Notes under the pieces: model-generated | Seen by the model: the letters and a program-made list of their open reading frames with translations, nothing else | The model's database searches: none | Told to the model about the DNA's origin: nothing | Made by a program: the position numbers and the translations under genes | DNA from: an uncultured Saprospiraceae bacterium | Lineage (GTDB): Bacteria > Bacteroidota > Bacteroidia > Chitinophagales > Saprospiraceae | Assembly (NCBI GenBank): GCA_938015595.1 | Contig: CALLPI010000010.1 | Location: 1 to 64,000, forward strand | Length of the DNA stretch: 64,000 nt | Direction of reading: 5' to 3' | In this document: piece after piece, positions 1 through 10,212 of the stretch | Layout: every line of letters begins with the position of its first letter | How positions within the stretch are numbered: position 1 is the stretch's first letter

Positions 1-2787
1 TGATGCCGCTCCGCTCCACGATATCACGTAGCCTTCCGTGCCGCCGCTGACCTGCACCGTCGCCGAGCCATCGCTGCCGCCCACCGTGCTCACCGGACTC
101 TGCTGGGCACAGCTCAACGCTATGCCCGATGGGGCAGTTAGTGTGATACTAGCCGTGCCGGAGCAGCCAGTATTGGTGGCGGTTACAGTCACAGCGTATG
201 TGCCGGCGGCCAAGTTACTTGGATTTTGTATGCCGTCCAGGGCATTTACGTTCCAGTCAAAATTGAAGGGCGCGCTGGCACCACTGACAACGGTATTGAT
301 AGCGCCATTGATCGAAGATGCGCAGGAAATAGGCTGTGCAATGCTTAGGTTGACCACGGGATTGGGATTCACCTGCAGTGTAACTGGCACCGTAGGCGAA
401 GCGCACGTACCATTACTCACAGAAGCATACACTGTGGCAGAGGAAGAAGTATAGGCGTTAGGCGTATTGATAGGCAGCGTGCCATCTGGATTCGTCCACC
501 AACTTACTGTACCTGATCCACCACTGATGACACCGTTGAGCGTAGTGAGGTTGAAAGTAGCTGTGTTGCCACTAATTGCGCATAATTCAAATGGAGAGGC
601 TGGAGGTGTAGCAGCAGGTTGAGGCAACAACTGCAAACTTACAGGCACAGGCTGAGAACTACATCCCCCTGCAGTGACAATGGCATAAACCGTAGTGGCG
701 GTGGACAAATAGGAGTTGGGATTGGGAATCAATAATGTGCCGCCGGCGTCCACATACCAGTTGACCACGCCTATGCCACCACTGATGATACCGTTTAAGT
801 TGCTCAGGGGAAATACGCCCTGCCCGAAGCCATTGTTGCAGGCTTGCAGAGGGCCGGCAGCATTTGCAGTGGGAGACGGCAGTACTTGTAAAGACACAGG
901 TACAGCCGTGGAGCTACACGAGCCGTTGCTTACAGTAGCATATACCGTAGTAGTGCCCGATGTGTAACCAGCAGGATTAGCAATAGGGTTGGTTGCTGCA
1001 GGATTCGTCCACCAACTGACCGTACCTGCCCCCCCGCTGATGATACCATTCAGGTTAGTGAGATTAAACACCCCTACACCCCCTCCGTTATCACAAGCCT
1101 GCAGCGGAGAGCCTGGCGAGTTAGCAGTCGGTGGCTGTATGATGGTTATAGTGAACTGCTCTTGATCAGAACAAAGCCCACTGCCAGCATAAATGTACAA
1201 CGCAGTGGTGACAGTGACCGTCTGGCCAGGTAAAAGTTGCATTCCCGTACCATTGGGGCCAGTGTAATAGGCCTGGTTGCCTGGCAAATTACTTCCGGTA
1301 ATGGGTGGCAAGGTATAACTTTGGCAGGCCGTCTGGTCGCCAGGATTATCGAGAACAGGTGGCTGCGTAATCACTACATTTACAGGTATAGTAGATGAAG
1401 TACACGTACCATTAGATACATTCACATACACCGTAGTAGGCGGCGGAATGAATAAGTACACATTGTTGATATTGGTAATAGGCTGGGTTGCCGCTGCATC
1501 GAAAAACCAGTTGACAGTGAGCCCTGATTGCCCACCAACGATCTGATTGAGTACCGTATTGACGTTTTCACTAAGGAGCGTGGGAGGAAAGAGCAGTACA
1601 CAGAATTGCAGGGGCTGCGGCTGATTGGCTACAGGATTACTGTTTACCGATATATTCATACTCGTACCGGTAGCGCATTGCCCGGCATTAGGGCTGAAGG
1701 TATAAGTTATGGTACCCGCCGCAGCCGTGCTGATGGTAGCCGGACTCCAGGTGCCCGTGATGCCGTTGTTGGATGTAGTGGGCAATGCATCGGGCGCTTG
1801 CCCTACGCAATACGGCCCCAACTGGGTAAAAGTAGGCGTAGTACTGGCATTCACTACAATGGTCATCGTCTGGCTGGTGGCGCACTGACCAGGGTTGGGC
1901 GTGAAGGTGTAAACCGTGCTGCCCGCCGTAGCCGTGCTGATGGTAGCCGGACTCCAAGTGCCTGTGATGCCGTTGTTGGATGTAGTGGGCAATGCATCGG
2001 GCGCTTGCCCTACGCAATACGGCCCCAACTGGGTAAAGGTGGGTGATACAGGCAAAGAAGGAGAGGGCGACACGGGGGGATTATTACAACCACTATTCCC
2101 ATAAGTCATAGACACAGGTAAGTAGTAGGCTCCATTACCACCGAGTATGCTGTTCAAATCATAAGTAATGGTTTGTGTGCAAGTGGAGGACGTAGTGAAT
2201 ATCGTCGTTCTCGAACCCATTCCTGTACCGTTGGTGAAAGCACCCGCCGTGCGCATGCAACTACTGGAAATCACATACACGCACTCTCCCATACCACAAA
2301 GCGTACTGAAATTGTAGGTACTATTGCTTGAGCCGGCGCTCGTTTGAAGGACTACTATAGAGTTGGCTGGCACATCAAACCCCGGACCTATAGCTATGAG
2401 ATTGGGGCATCCTGTAAAGGCCGCTGTATTTCCGGTAGTTAGCCCGCAGGGAGTAGGATCCGAGGGGAAATTCCCGTTGTTGGTATTGATGTCGTTATTT
2501 TGGGCGCTGAAGTTATTGTTGTTGGCATCATAATCTAACTGAATGTTGGACGTATTGAAGCCCCCACCCGAATGAATCACTACAAACTCATTTAATGATT
2601 CCGTACCACAAGCATCTACCATGATGGCCACGATGGTGGGGCACTGGGCTCTCGCAGCAGGCTTCAAAAATAAGACCAGAAGGAGCATTGGCAGCACCGG
2701 CAAAGCTGCATAAGCAATTTGAGAAAAATATACGCTGAACTTCACAGCCCAATCCTCCTGCTTTATTACTCGTTTTCGGGCGCCCAT
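1..2787 (-). CDS. Giant secreted adhesin with Ig-like and SprB-type repeats (3' end outside window)
   Basis: The minus-strand frame is open from an ATG at 2787 to the left edge, giving 929 visible codons and no stop. An in-frame TGA lies upstream, so this ATG is the first one available. A hydrophobic stretch (about residues 27-47, ending ...KPAARAQ) looks like an N-terminal signal or anchor. After it come Ser/Thr/Asn/Gly-rich, Cys-paired modules: two nearly identical 69-residue units, then about three units of some 83 residues sharing NG(I/V)ISGG..(T/V)V.W, and finally a SprB-like repeat (VGGSDGSATVQVSGG). This composition is typical of Bacteroidota cell-surface proteins exported by T9SS and used in adhesion or gliding. 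The sorting domain expected at the C terminus would lie outside the window. Its ligand is unknown. Plus-strand reading frames over this region are shadows. Confidence 0.85.
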   Translation of the reverse strand, partial: MGARKRVIKQEDWAVKFSVYFSQIAYAALPVLPMLLLVLFLKPAARAQCPTIVAIMVDACGTESLNEFVVIHSGGGFNTSNIQLDYDANNNNFSAQNNDINTNNGNFPSDPTPCGLTTGNTAAFTGCPNLIAIGPGFDVPANSIVVLQTSAGSSNSTYNFSTLCGMGECVYVISSSCMRTAGAFTNGTGMGSRTTIFTTSSTCTQTITYDLNSILGGNGAYYLPVSMTYGNSGCNNPPVSPSPSLPVSPTFTQLGPYCVGQAPDALPTTSNNGITGTWSPATISTATAGSTVYTFTPNPGQCATSQTMTIVVNASTTPTFTQLGPYCVGQAPDALPTTSNNGITGTWSPATISTAAAGTITYTFSPNAGQCATGTSMNISVNSNPVANQPQPLQFCVLLFPPTLLSENVNTVLNQIVGGQSGLTVNWFFDAAATQPITNINNVYLFIPPPTTVYVNVSNGTCTSSTIPVNVVITQPPVLDNPGDQTACQSYTLPPITGSNLPGNQAYYTGPNGTGMQLLPGQTVTVTTALYIYAGSGLCSDQEQFTITIIQPPTANSPGSPLQACDNGGGVGVFNLTNLNGIISGGAGTVSWWTNPAATNPIANPAGYTSGTTTVYATVSNGSCSSTAVPVSLQVLPSPTANAAGPLQACNNGFGQGVFPLSNLNGIISGGIGVVNWYVDAGGTLLIPNPNSYLSTATTVYAIVTAGGCSSQPVPVSLQLLPQPAATPPASPFELCAISGNTATFNLTTLNGVISGGSGTVSWWTNPDGTLPINTPNAYTSSSATVYASVSNGTCASPTVPVTLQVNPNPVVNLSIAQPISCASSINGAINTVVSGASAPFNFDWNVNALDGIQNPSNLAAGTYAVTVTATNTGCSGTASITLTAPSGIALSCAQQSPVSTVGGSDGSATVQVSGGTEGYVISWSGAAS
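380..1135 (-). repeat. Three diverged ~250-bp repeat units within the adhesin gene
   Basis: Three consecutive protein modules of about 83 residues share the phrases NLTNLNGIISGG, TVSWWTNP and TTVYATVSNGSCSS, or close variants. At DNA level they are clearly related but diverged, unlike the 207-bp repeat. They probably form a string of Ig-like beta-sandwich domains in the stalk of the adhesin. The boundaries given are approximate. Confidence 0.65.
1717..2043 (-). repeat. Tandem 207-bp near-identical repeat within the adhesin gene
   Basis: Two copies of a unit with a period of 207 bp (69 codons): the same string begins at 1724 and again at 1931. About 110 bases of each copy are almost identical at the DNA level, with only scattered third-position changes. 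Both encode FTQLGPYCVGQAPDALPTTS followed by NNGITGTWSPATIST. DNA identity this high inside a coding repeat points to recent duplication or gene conversion. Confidence 0.85.
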
Positions 2788-2936
2788 AGTATTGATTTTG
2801 GTATGCAAATGAAGAATATGCGGAAGCTGCGTGAAAAGATTGTTCGGGCGGGGCGGCAAAAGAGTGAATAGGATGCACCACCGCCTGGCCACTTTTCATC
2901 GAGCGTATTACTTAGCCGCCTCCTCTTAACTCACAA

Positions 2937-2944
2937 CAAAGGTA
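2937..2944 (-). promoter_or_regulatory. Bacteroidota -7 box upstream of the adhesin gene
   Basis: The minus strand reads TACCTTTG, a perfect match to the Bacteroidota -7 consensus TAnnTTTG. Transcription would begin near 2930, giving a leader of roughly 140 nt. The -33 element is weak (TTG some 24 bp further upstream). Confidence 0.4.
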
Positions 2945-3004
2945 ATGCGAATTGCGTGATACTTGTTGCAAGCGCTGTGTTAAGCAGCTGTAAAATGTGC
3001 ATGC

Positions 3005-6000
3005 TCACTTCCTGGCCGCCTGAATGCGTCTTACAAAACGCATACCCTCGCTTTCTTCCAGCGGAGCTATTTCCAGGTTTTCGCCATCGGGCATCTTGAT
3101 GATGCGGTCTTTGGCTTTCATACTCTCCAGTGCCCCCATGAAGGCAGGGTTGTTGGAGGTCACATTGAGCACTCCCTGCTTGTAGCCAAAAAAGTAAAAC
3201 TGCTCCGAGGGCGACTTGAGATAGATATACAGACGATCGTCTTCATTGGAGGGCATCTTACACTCAAAGTAGCAAGTGACGACGCGATTCAGGCCTTCGC
3301 CATTGATAGATACCAGGCCGGCAGTGTTTTCTGTACCAATGAACGACTGGTACTCGCTGTCCCATTTGAGTTTGAGACGGCTGAACAGGAACGTGTAAGG
3401 GTTGAGTCGTTTGGGAATGTCCAGATAGCCGGAACTCATACCGCTGATAGCCTCCTGGATGGCTTTATCGTCGGGCAGCAATTGGGTGGCTGCGCGGCGG
3501 TAGTAGTCAAGATCGGTGAGATAAGAAATGGGGGTGGCACTAAAGTCAGATGAGCGGAAATCTGTGAGCATAATCTTAGCTAAAGCCTCAGGCAAGGGCA
3601 TCTTGACACCCAGCATAAGTTCAGCGCGTACGGGGTTCTCCACAGAAGCTGGCGCGGCACCGGATTCGTCGTCCAGCATGACATTGGTGTTGGCGGGCGG
3701 CGGCGGAAAGGTAGTGCGGGCAATGCCGGCAGCTTCTACTGTGATGTACTTTAGCGCCGAACCAAGGTTGAAGCGGCCATCGGCTTCCACGCTACCGTTG
3801 GCATTTTTGAAGGCGAACAAATTGCCTCGAAGCCCTGCATTGAACACCCTGACTGAATCGCCAAAGATGAACTGGTCTTTGGCCTTGTCGTAGCGAAAGA
3901 AACCTCGCACAGGGAAGATGTCGCGATCTTTGCGGAAGGGCAGTGCCTGCATTACGCGCGGATATACCAGAGCATTCTCTTTGCTCAGATACAGTCCAGT
4001 ACGCAGAGGGTCGCCGTTTTCATTTTTGGGCACGTCATAGCGGATAATGAGGTTGTTCTTGTCGGCTTCACTGCTCACAGAAAACCACTCAGGATACGGC
4101 AATTTGTCGGCATCTAGGTAGGCAAAGCCATCAAACTTGAGCGCTTTGGACTCTGCATTGAGGGTTATTGTGCCTTTGAAGCGTGTTTTATGGTCTATGT
4201 AGAAGTTCATTTCTGGGCTGACTTCGCCAGTAGCGCGTGTCACTGCTGGGCGCTCCGACATCTTGCCCTTGCCTACAGGCTGTCCTACAATGTTCTGGAA
4301 GTGAATTTCTTGTTGTCGGTTGCTGACGTTGTACTCGTAGTAGCCCTCTGCCTGGTAGTAGCGTTTGCCGCGCACATGTACGGTAGCGCGATTGATGACG
4401 TGGTTGCGGTTTAGGGTATCGGCCACAATACGGGCATTCTCCAAGGGGCGCATCTCGCCCTGTGCGGCAATAGACACTAGGCCAGAGTCAGGATAAATGA
4501 AGGCATCTGCCGCTATGAAACTGGTGACGCCGCCTAAGCGCAACTCACTGGACTTTAGGTCATAATAAGCAGTTTCACCTTCAAAGGTGAGACTGTCTTG
4601 GTCGGGGTGCAGGGAGCGAAATTTGCCCTTGAGGCCTTTTTCTGACTTGAATCGGATGGTTTCGGCCTGCATATCCCAGGTGTATTCATTGAGGGAGGTT
4701 TGATACTGGTTGTAGGGGAAGTAAGTCCACTCGCCAGGTTTGTTAGCTTTAAACTGGCCAATTTTCTTGTCAAAGTCCACCTGACTGCTCACGTTGTTGG
4801 TACGAAGCGCCACGCCTTCTGTGCCCACGGTGCGAATCTGCACAGTAGAGGTGTCGGCGCTGGAGGAAAAAGCACCAAAGGACAAGAGTTTAGACTGCAG
4901 GCTGGCTTTGTCCCAGTTGAGAGTGCCATTGCCTTTGAGGCCGCTCGGGGTAAGAATAAGCGTGCCCTCCAGGGAGTGTTTGCTTTCCCTGAACAAGGCA
5001 AAAGGTGCAGTTTCCGAGCGTACGTACATGCTGTCGCGGTAGGGGCGCCACTGTATGGCTACCTGCTCACCGCGCACTTGCGGGGTTTTTACCTGGCCTG
5101 TACGAGCCTCCTCTAAATCGAAGCGGTCGGCCTTGGCCAGCATTTCATCAGGTTTAAACACGATATCCTTGGCATTCACTGAGGCGGCCAGGTAGGTCAG
5201 CGTACCCTTGCCCAACAGGCCTTTGTTGCTCAGCCCTACATCGCCGGTATAGCGGCCTTTGGCTCGGTAGGCCGGCAAACCAGTAGGTGGGGTCTGGCTG
5301 ATAAAGCCTAGAGAGCGGTCTTCCTGCAGGGTAATGGATTCGGGTATGGGTGGGAAAATATCGGCAGAGACAAGCTGCCCCTTGAATACTAGATCTTTGC
5401 TGCTCAGCACATCCAGATGTGGAAAGCTGAAAGGTGCTAACTCAAAGTAGAACGAATCACGCTTGTAAGCGCCTTGCTGCGTCTCAGGCTTATCGTAAAA
5501 CACAAATGACTTGGCCTTGCTTTCCAGCGAAGGAAACATAACGATGTTGTCACGGCCAGATTTGTTGCCAGGAGCGTCAATAAGTAATGCGCCAGTGAGG
5601 TATTCAATACGCGAGTCAATGCCGTAAGCTATGGGATTGCGATTCTTGTCTAACTCGCCAGTAGGTAAAAACAGGTCGAAGAAGCGCACGGAATCCAGGC
5701 CGATTTGAAACTTGCTGTAATCAAAGCGAAAATTCTTACCCTCCAAGATGCTAAACCCGGCGAATACCCTGCCGTCAAACTCCATATTGCGATTGTTGCG
5801 CAAAATGACGACCTGGTCATTGGGCTTGAGCGCTACACGTTGCCGGGCACTGAACTCAATGTTCTCCACCCCCTTTAGCATCATAGCACCATTGCGCATG
5901 TTCAGGGCAGCATTAGGGCCATGGTAATATTTAGACAGGATGCGCAGCAGGTCAAAGTCAGTTTTGCCGGCATCGGAGTTGACGTAGTGAAAAACTTTTT

Positions 6001-7543
6001 CCTTAACCTCTACGATATGGCGCTCGCTGTCGTAGTTGACAAACCCCTGCGCCATGAGGTCGTATAAGAGGGTTTGGATATTTTCCACACTGAATTTGGG
6101 GTCTATGCTGCGCGCCAGGAGGCCTGCATCTACCTTGGCACCAGGCTCTTTGGCTACGGCTTTCATCACGGCCAGCGGATTGGAAGAAGCAATGCTCTGA
6201 ATGCGCTGATAGTCAGCTTTTCGGAAAAAGTGTAGCGATTCAAAGACCACGTCTTTTTTAAAGGAATTGGCGATGTTTCGCTCGCCAAAATAGATGGAGT
6301 CCTTCTCAAAGTAGGCTGTGATTTTCTCCACGTCAATGTTGACGCTGTGCAGTGAGCTGAAAAAGGGATTGCGATCGCTACCGCGCTGCCCACGCGTGAG
6401 TTCCAATTGGCGCAGCGGGATGTTGTAGCGAATGCCTACAGAAGGGTGAAAAATAGAGTCTTTTCCAAAGTAAATGGAAGAATTGACGCGCTCAGCAGTG
6501 ATGAGTTCTTCTCGCTTAATACTAAAACTCTCAGCGGCTCCGCGATAGAGCACTTGTTTTTGGTCGTTTACAACCTGGATTTGGGCAGGGTTGTCTCTTG
6601 GGCCAAAGCCATATACAGTAGCGCCCTGCATGCGAAACCACCCATAGAATACTAAGCCTTTGCCAAATGTACCAAGTTGAGAAACTGGCTTGACAGACTC
6701 AAACCGCGGATACGAACCTGCCGTAACATCCTCGCCTGCAATGAGCTTGTCGCTAAACGAGCCTTCCACTGCCTGTGCCCCAAAAAACAAAGGATAGTAA
6801 AACTTGACCCTGGGCACTTCGTAGAGGCTGCGGCTCACATCCAGTTCATAGTCGGTGAACTCGGCATACACATCCTGGCCCAGCCCCCTGCGCTCCCAAG
6901 TAACTTTGCCGCCAATGCCTTTCCAGCGATTCTCTAGCGGATAGAGAATGCCGGAGGTTTGGTATATGAAGATAGAGTCGTTTTTTCTGGAAGCCATTAG
7001 ATCGGCTTTTTCCACTACCACCATGGGTTTGCGATCTTCGTAGCGCAAGCGGTAGGTATCGGACAAAACGTACCAGGATGAGCCTAATTCCGTCCGCCGC
7101 ATGACCTTATTTTCCAGAAAGTTGGTCATAAAATCTACAAAGGCCAGGTAGTCATTGGCCCGGCGCTCCGGCTCGGCCAACATGGCGTTTAGTATGCGGT
7201 GAATATCCTTAAAGCGCTGGGAGGCATCCTTGCTATTTTTGATGGCTACCAACAAGTCTAGATAGCTCTTGAAATAAGGTGAAGCACCCATGCGCAAAGA
7301 CAGCATGGTGTTGGAGGTACTGATAATCTGTAGGAAATCCTCTTCAGGAAAAGCCCCACCAGAAAAAGCAGCCTCGTATGCCTTGTATGTATCCTCCATG
7401 GCAGGCTGCTTGCTCTCCGTCATGAGGGCTTTCAATTGAGCCAGATACTCGCCTTGGTTGTCAGAAAATTTATCCAGGCGCTGGGCGGCAAGCCAGCCGG
7501 GAATCACCAATAGCAGAAGGAAAGCGTAGAAGCGTAGTGTCAT
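3005..7543 (-). CDS. Very large exported protein of unknown function (1512 aa)
   Basis: I do not recognise this protein beyond being a large exported Bacteroidota protein. The N terminus (MTLRFYAFLLLLVIPGWLAAQ) is a clear signal peptide, and no later membrane segment is evident. Residues about 30-200 look helical. From there to the C terminus the chain alternates short charged beta-like strands with phrases such as GKGTLTY, GNGTLNW, FEGETAYYDLKS and FKGTITLNAESKALKFDGFAYL. That pattern suggests a long repetitive beta structure in the periplasm or outer membrane, loosely recalling OstA/LptD-type or AsmA-like proteins; this is an inference from pattern only. It follows prmA by 150 bp on the same strand and precedes the adhesin gene. 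Base composition matches its neighbours and it looks intact. Confidence 0.8.
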   Translation of the reverse strand: MTLRFYAFLLLLVIPGWLAAQRLDKFSDNQGEYLAQLKALMTESKQPAMEDTYKAYEAAFSGGAFPEEDFLQIISTSNTMLSLRMGASPYFKSYLDLLVAIKNSKDASQRFKDIHRILNAMLAEPERRANDYLAFVDFMTNFLENKVMRRTELGSSWYVLSDTYRLRYEDRKPMVVVEKADLMASRKNDSIFIYQTSGILYPLENRWKGIGGKVTWERRGLGQDVYAEFTDYELDVSRSLYEVPRVKFYYPLFFGAQAVEGSFSDKLIAGEDVTAGSYPRFESVKPVSQLGTFGKGLVFYGWFRMQGATVYGFGPRDNPAQIQVVNDQKQVLYRGAAESFSIKREELITAERVNSSIYFGKDSIFHPSVGIRYNIPLRQLELTRGQRGSDRNPFFSSLHSVNIDVEKITAYFEKDSIYFGERNIANSFKKDVVFESLHFFRKADYQRIQSIASSNPLAVMKAVAKEPGAKVDAGLLARSIDPKFSVENIQTLLYDLMAQGFVNYDSERHIVEVKEKVFHYVNSDAGKTDFDLLRILSKYYHGPNAALNMRNGAMMLKGVENIEFSARQRVALKPNDQVVILRNNRNMEFDGRVFAGFSILEGKNFRFDYSKFQIGLDSVRFFDLFLPTGELDKNRNPIAYGIDSRIEYLTGALLIDAPGNKSGRDNIVMFPSLESKAKSFVFYDKPETQQGAYKRDSFYFELAPFSFPHLDVLSSKDLVFKGQLVSADIFPPIPESITLQEDRSLGFISQTPPTGLPAYRAKGRYTGDVGLSNKGLLGKGTLTYLAASVNAKDIVFKPDEMLAKADRFDLEEARTGQVKTPQVRGEQVAIQWRPYRDSMYVRSETAPFALFRESKHSLEGTLILTPSGLKGNGTLNWDKASLQSKLLSFGAFSSSADTSTVQIRTVGTEGVALRTNNVSSQVDFDKKIGQFKANKPGEWTYFPYNQYQTSLNEYTWDMQAETIRFKSEKGLKGKFRSLHPDQDSLTFEGETAYYDLKSSELRLGGVTSFIAADAFIYPDSGLVSIAAQGEMRPLENARIVADTLNRNHVINRATVHVRGKRYYQAEGYYEYNVSNRQQEIHFQNIVGQPVGKGKMSERPAVTRATGEVSPEMNFYIDHKTRFKGTITLNAESKALKFDGFAYLDADKLPYPEWFSVSSEADKNNLIIRYDVPKNENGDPLRTGLYLSKENALVYPRVMQALPFRKDRDIFPVRGFFRYDKAKDQFIFGDSVRVFNAGLRGNLFAFKNANGSVEADGRFNLGSALKYITVEAAGIARTTFPPPPANTNVMLDDESGAAPASVENPVRAELMLGVKMPLPEALAKIMLTDFRSSDFSATPISYLTDLDYYRRAATQLLPDDKAIQEAISGMSSGYLDIPKRLNPYTFLFSRLKLKWDSEYQSFIGTENTAGLVSINGEGLNRVVTCYFECKMPSNEDDRLYIYLKSPSEQFYFFGYKQGVLNVTSNNPAFMGALESMKAKDRIIKMPDGENLEIAPLEESEGMRFVRRIQAARK

Positions 7544-7693
7544 GTTTAATAAATATTGTAGCTTGGGAAGACTTTTTCTGGTTTATATCTTGCCAAGCCT
7601 ATTGACATGCAAGTTTGCACAGCGCAGGTACAAAAACTTGCGAATACCTAAGCCCATACCTTACGCCCCCAGAACGCCAAAATCCCCATTTTA

Positions 7694-8521
7694 TTACCGC
7701 CTTCGCTGCCAATGCAGGCAAATCCAGTCTTCTTTCTGAAATTGATTGCATAGATGTAGCCCTGCACTGCACGCAGCATGGCTGATCAGCGGTTCATCCT
7801 CTCGAAGAACGCCCGAAAGCAACAGAGCGCCTTCCGGGAACAGTCGGTGGGCCATGTCGGGCATATATTGAAGTAGCACTTGCCGGTTGATATTAGCCAG
7901 TATGATATCGTATTGCCCGGGCGGCACGGCACTCAGCTCGCCACAGTAAACCTGAATGTGGGGCACGCCATTTCGGGTGGCGTTGTCTATGGTGTTTTGG
8001 TACGATTCCTCCTCTATATCCACAGCATCTACGTGAGCGGCGCCAAGTTTGGCGGCTAGAATGGCCAGAATACCCGTACCACAGCCAAAATCCAGTACCC
8101 TGGCCCCTGCAAAAGGCAAGTGTTGCATGGCGCGAAGTACCATTTCGGTGGTGGCATGGTGACCAGTGCCAAAAGCCATGCGCGGCTGTATGACGAGTTC
8201 ATGTTGCACCCCCTCAAGCGGCTCGTGAAACTCAGCACGCACGCCACAGAAGTTGTCCACCCGCACAGGCTGAAAATTGCTCTCCCAAACGGCATTCCAG
8301 TTTTGGCCAGGCAGAAAGGTGTATTCTACATCCGTGTTGACATAGCTGCGTATGTCGCGATAAAACGCGTCGAAATCCTGCGGCACCTGGTCTGCCGGGA
8401 TGTAGGCGTCCAGCCCGTATTCCCACTCCTCGAAAGCGTCGAATGGATAACAGCTCAGCAGCGCAATGAGTGTGTCGAGGTATGGCTGTTCAACGGTGAA
8501 GCGGTATCGGTAGTAGTCCAT
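7694..8521 (-). CDS. prmA: Ribosomal protein L11 methyltransferase PrmA
   Basis: SAM-dependent enzyme that methylates ribosomal protein L11 in the cytoplasm. The 275-residue product carries the family pattern: FGTGHHATT (117-125), the SAM-binding glycine loop DFGCGTG (144-150), an acidic residue after the next strand (VDAVDIE, about 165-170), and the catalytic-region motif ANIN (209-212). I chose the ATG at 8521; a TTG at 8530 would add three residues. The gene starts 14 bp after the pgi stop on the same strand, so the two are probably cotranscribed. The length is typical of Bacteroidota PrmA, slightly shorter than the E. coli enzyme. Confidence 0.93.
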   Translation of the reverse strand: MDYYRYRFTVEQPYLDTLIALLSCYPFDAFEEWEYGLDAYIPADQVPQDFDAFYRDIRSYVNTDVEYTFLPGQNWNAVWESNFQPVRVDNFCGVRAEFHEPLEGVQHELVIQPRMAFGTGHHATTEMVLRAMQHLPFAGARVLDFGCGTGILAILAAKLGAAHVDAVDIEEESYQNTIDNATRNGVPHIQVYCGELSAVPPGQYDIILANINRQVLLQYMPDMAHRLFPEGALLLSGVLREDEPLISHAACSAGLHLCNQFQKEDWICLHWQRRR

Positions 8522-8535
8522 ATCGGGCAAGCATT

Positions 8536-10212
8536 TCAGTAGTGGGTCGTTTCGGCAGCGCGGCGCATGACTTTCCAGGCGTTGATCAGGCCGTTAGTGG
8601 AAGCGTCGTGACCACCTGCCACGCCATCGTGGCGCAATTCAGGCAGGATTCGGTTGGCCAATTGTTTTCCCAACTCCACGCCCCATTGGTCAAAACTGAA
8701 AATATTCCAGATGATGCCCTGCACGAAAATTTTGTGTTCATACAGCGCAATAAGGCTGCCCAGTGTGCGGGGGGTCACTTGCTTGAGCAGGATAGAATTA
8801 GAGGGCTTATTGCCTGGAAATACCTTAAACGGCAACAGCGCAGCAATTTCAGCTTCAGTTTTGCCAGCAGCAGCCAGTTCGGCGCGTGCTTCTTCGGCGG
8901 TCTTGCCCATCATCAGGGCTTCGCTTTGAGCAAAAAAGTTGGACATCAGCATCAGATGGTGCTCGCCGACGGGATTGTGGCTAATGGCTGGTGCAATAAA
9001 GTCGCAAGGTATCAACTTGGTACCCTGGTGAATGAGCTGATAAAAGGCGTGCTGGCCATTAGTACCAGGCTCACCCCATACAATAGGCCCGGTCTGATAC
9101 GATACCGGCAGCCCACTTCTGTCGGTATTTTTACCATTGCTCTCCATATTACCCTGCTGGAAATAAGCTGGGAAGCGACATAAGTACTGGTCATAAGGAA
9201 GAATAGCCTCGGTTTCAGCGCCGAAAAAGTTGTTGTACCAAATGCCGATAAGCGCCAAAATAACAGGAAGATTCTCCTCCAACGGGGCACAGCGAAAATG
9301 CTCATCCATAGCGTGAAATCCGTCGAGCAGCTCCTCGAATCGTTCAAAACCGATAGCCAATGCAATAGACAAGCCTATGGAAGAAGTCAGGGAGTAGCGC
9401 CCGCCTACCCAATCCCAAAACCCAAACATATTTTCTGGGGCGATGCCGAAAGCCTGCACGGCCTTACTGTTGGTAGAGACAGCCACAAAATGCCGGGCTA
9501 TATGCGCCTCGCTGCCCGCAGCCTCCAAAAACCACCCCCGTGCCGTATGGGCATTGGCCATGGTTTCCTGGGTGGTGAAGGTTTTAGATGCTATAATAAA
9601 CAGAGTGGTCTCGGGGTTTACCCGCCGCAGGGTTTCTACAATGTGCGTGCCATCCACGTTGGATACAAAATGCGTGCGTATGCCACGCGTCTGGTATGGA
9701 CGTAGCGCTTCGGTGACCATGACCGGCCCCAGGTCTGAACCGCCTATGCCAATATTAACCACATCAGTAATGCACTGGCCTGTGTAGCCTCTCCATTGCC
9801 CGCTGTGTAACTGCGCACAAAAATCCTTCATCTGCTGCAATACCGCATGAACGGCTGGCATTACATCTTGTCCGTTGACCAGCACGGGGCGCCCCGAGCG
9901 ATTGCGCAACGCCACGTGCAGCACTGCCCGACCTTCGGTTTCGTTGATGGGCGCACCTTCAAACATCAGCCCTATAGCCTGGGGCAAATGACACTCTCGC
10001 GCCAGTTGCAGCAGAAGTTGCAGGGTTTCTTCCGTGATGATGTTTTTGGAGTAATCTGCCAGTATATCCTCAAAGCGCAAAGAAAAACGCTCGAAGCGGC
10101 GGGCATCCTCGGCAAAGAGCTGACGCATATGCACTGTTTGCATTTCTGCGTAGTGGCGCGCTAAGGCAGCCCAGGCTTTGGTCGAGGTCGGATTTTGGCG
10201 CGGCAGTATCAT
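8536..10212 (-). CDS. pgi: Glucose-6-phosphate isomerase
   Basis: Interconverts glucose 6-phosphate and fructose 6-phosphate in glycolysis and gluconeogenesis. The 558-residue protein has the standard PGI signatures: [13 protein letters not shown] for phosphate binding, SKTFTTQET, the MESNGK motif, and [18 protein letters not shown]. Its length matches the large (about 550 aa) class of bacterial and eukaryotic PGI. An upstream in-frame start at 10242 exists, but [14 protein letters not shown] from the ATG at 10212 aligns better with family N termini. It is the first gene of a probable pgi-prmA unit. Confidence 0.96.
   Translation of the reverse strand: MILPRQNPTSTKAWAALARHYAEMQTVHMRQLFAEDARRFERFSLRFEDILADYSKNIITEETLQLLLQLARECHLPQAIGLMFEGAPINETEGRAVLHVALRNRSGRPVLVNGQDVMPAVHAVLQQMKDFCAQLHSGQWRGYTGQCITDVVNIGIGGSDLGPVMVTEALRPYQTRGIRTHFVSNVDGTHIVETLRRVNPETTLFIIASKTFTTQETMANAHTARGWFLEAAGSEAHIARHFVAVSTNSKAVQAFGIAPENMFGFWDWVGGRYSLTSSIGLSIALAIGFERFEELLDGFHAMDEHFRCAPLEENLPVILALIGIWYNNFFGAETEAILPYDQYLCRFPAYFQQGNMESNGKNTDRSGLPVSYQTGPIVWGEPGTNGQHAFYQLIHQGTKLIPCDFIAPAISHNPVGEHHLMLMSNFFAQSEALMMGKTAEEARAELAAAGKTEAEIAALLPFKVFPGNKPSNSILLKQVTPRTLGSLIALYEHKIFVQGIIWNIFSFDQWGVELGKQLANRILPELRHDGVAGGHDASTNGLINAWKVMRRAAETTHY

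Noticed and set aside
38-2104. Several plus-strand open frames in the first 2 kb
   Set aside because: They are antisense to the continuous minus-strand adhesin frame and have no family features.
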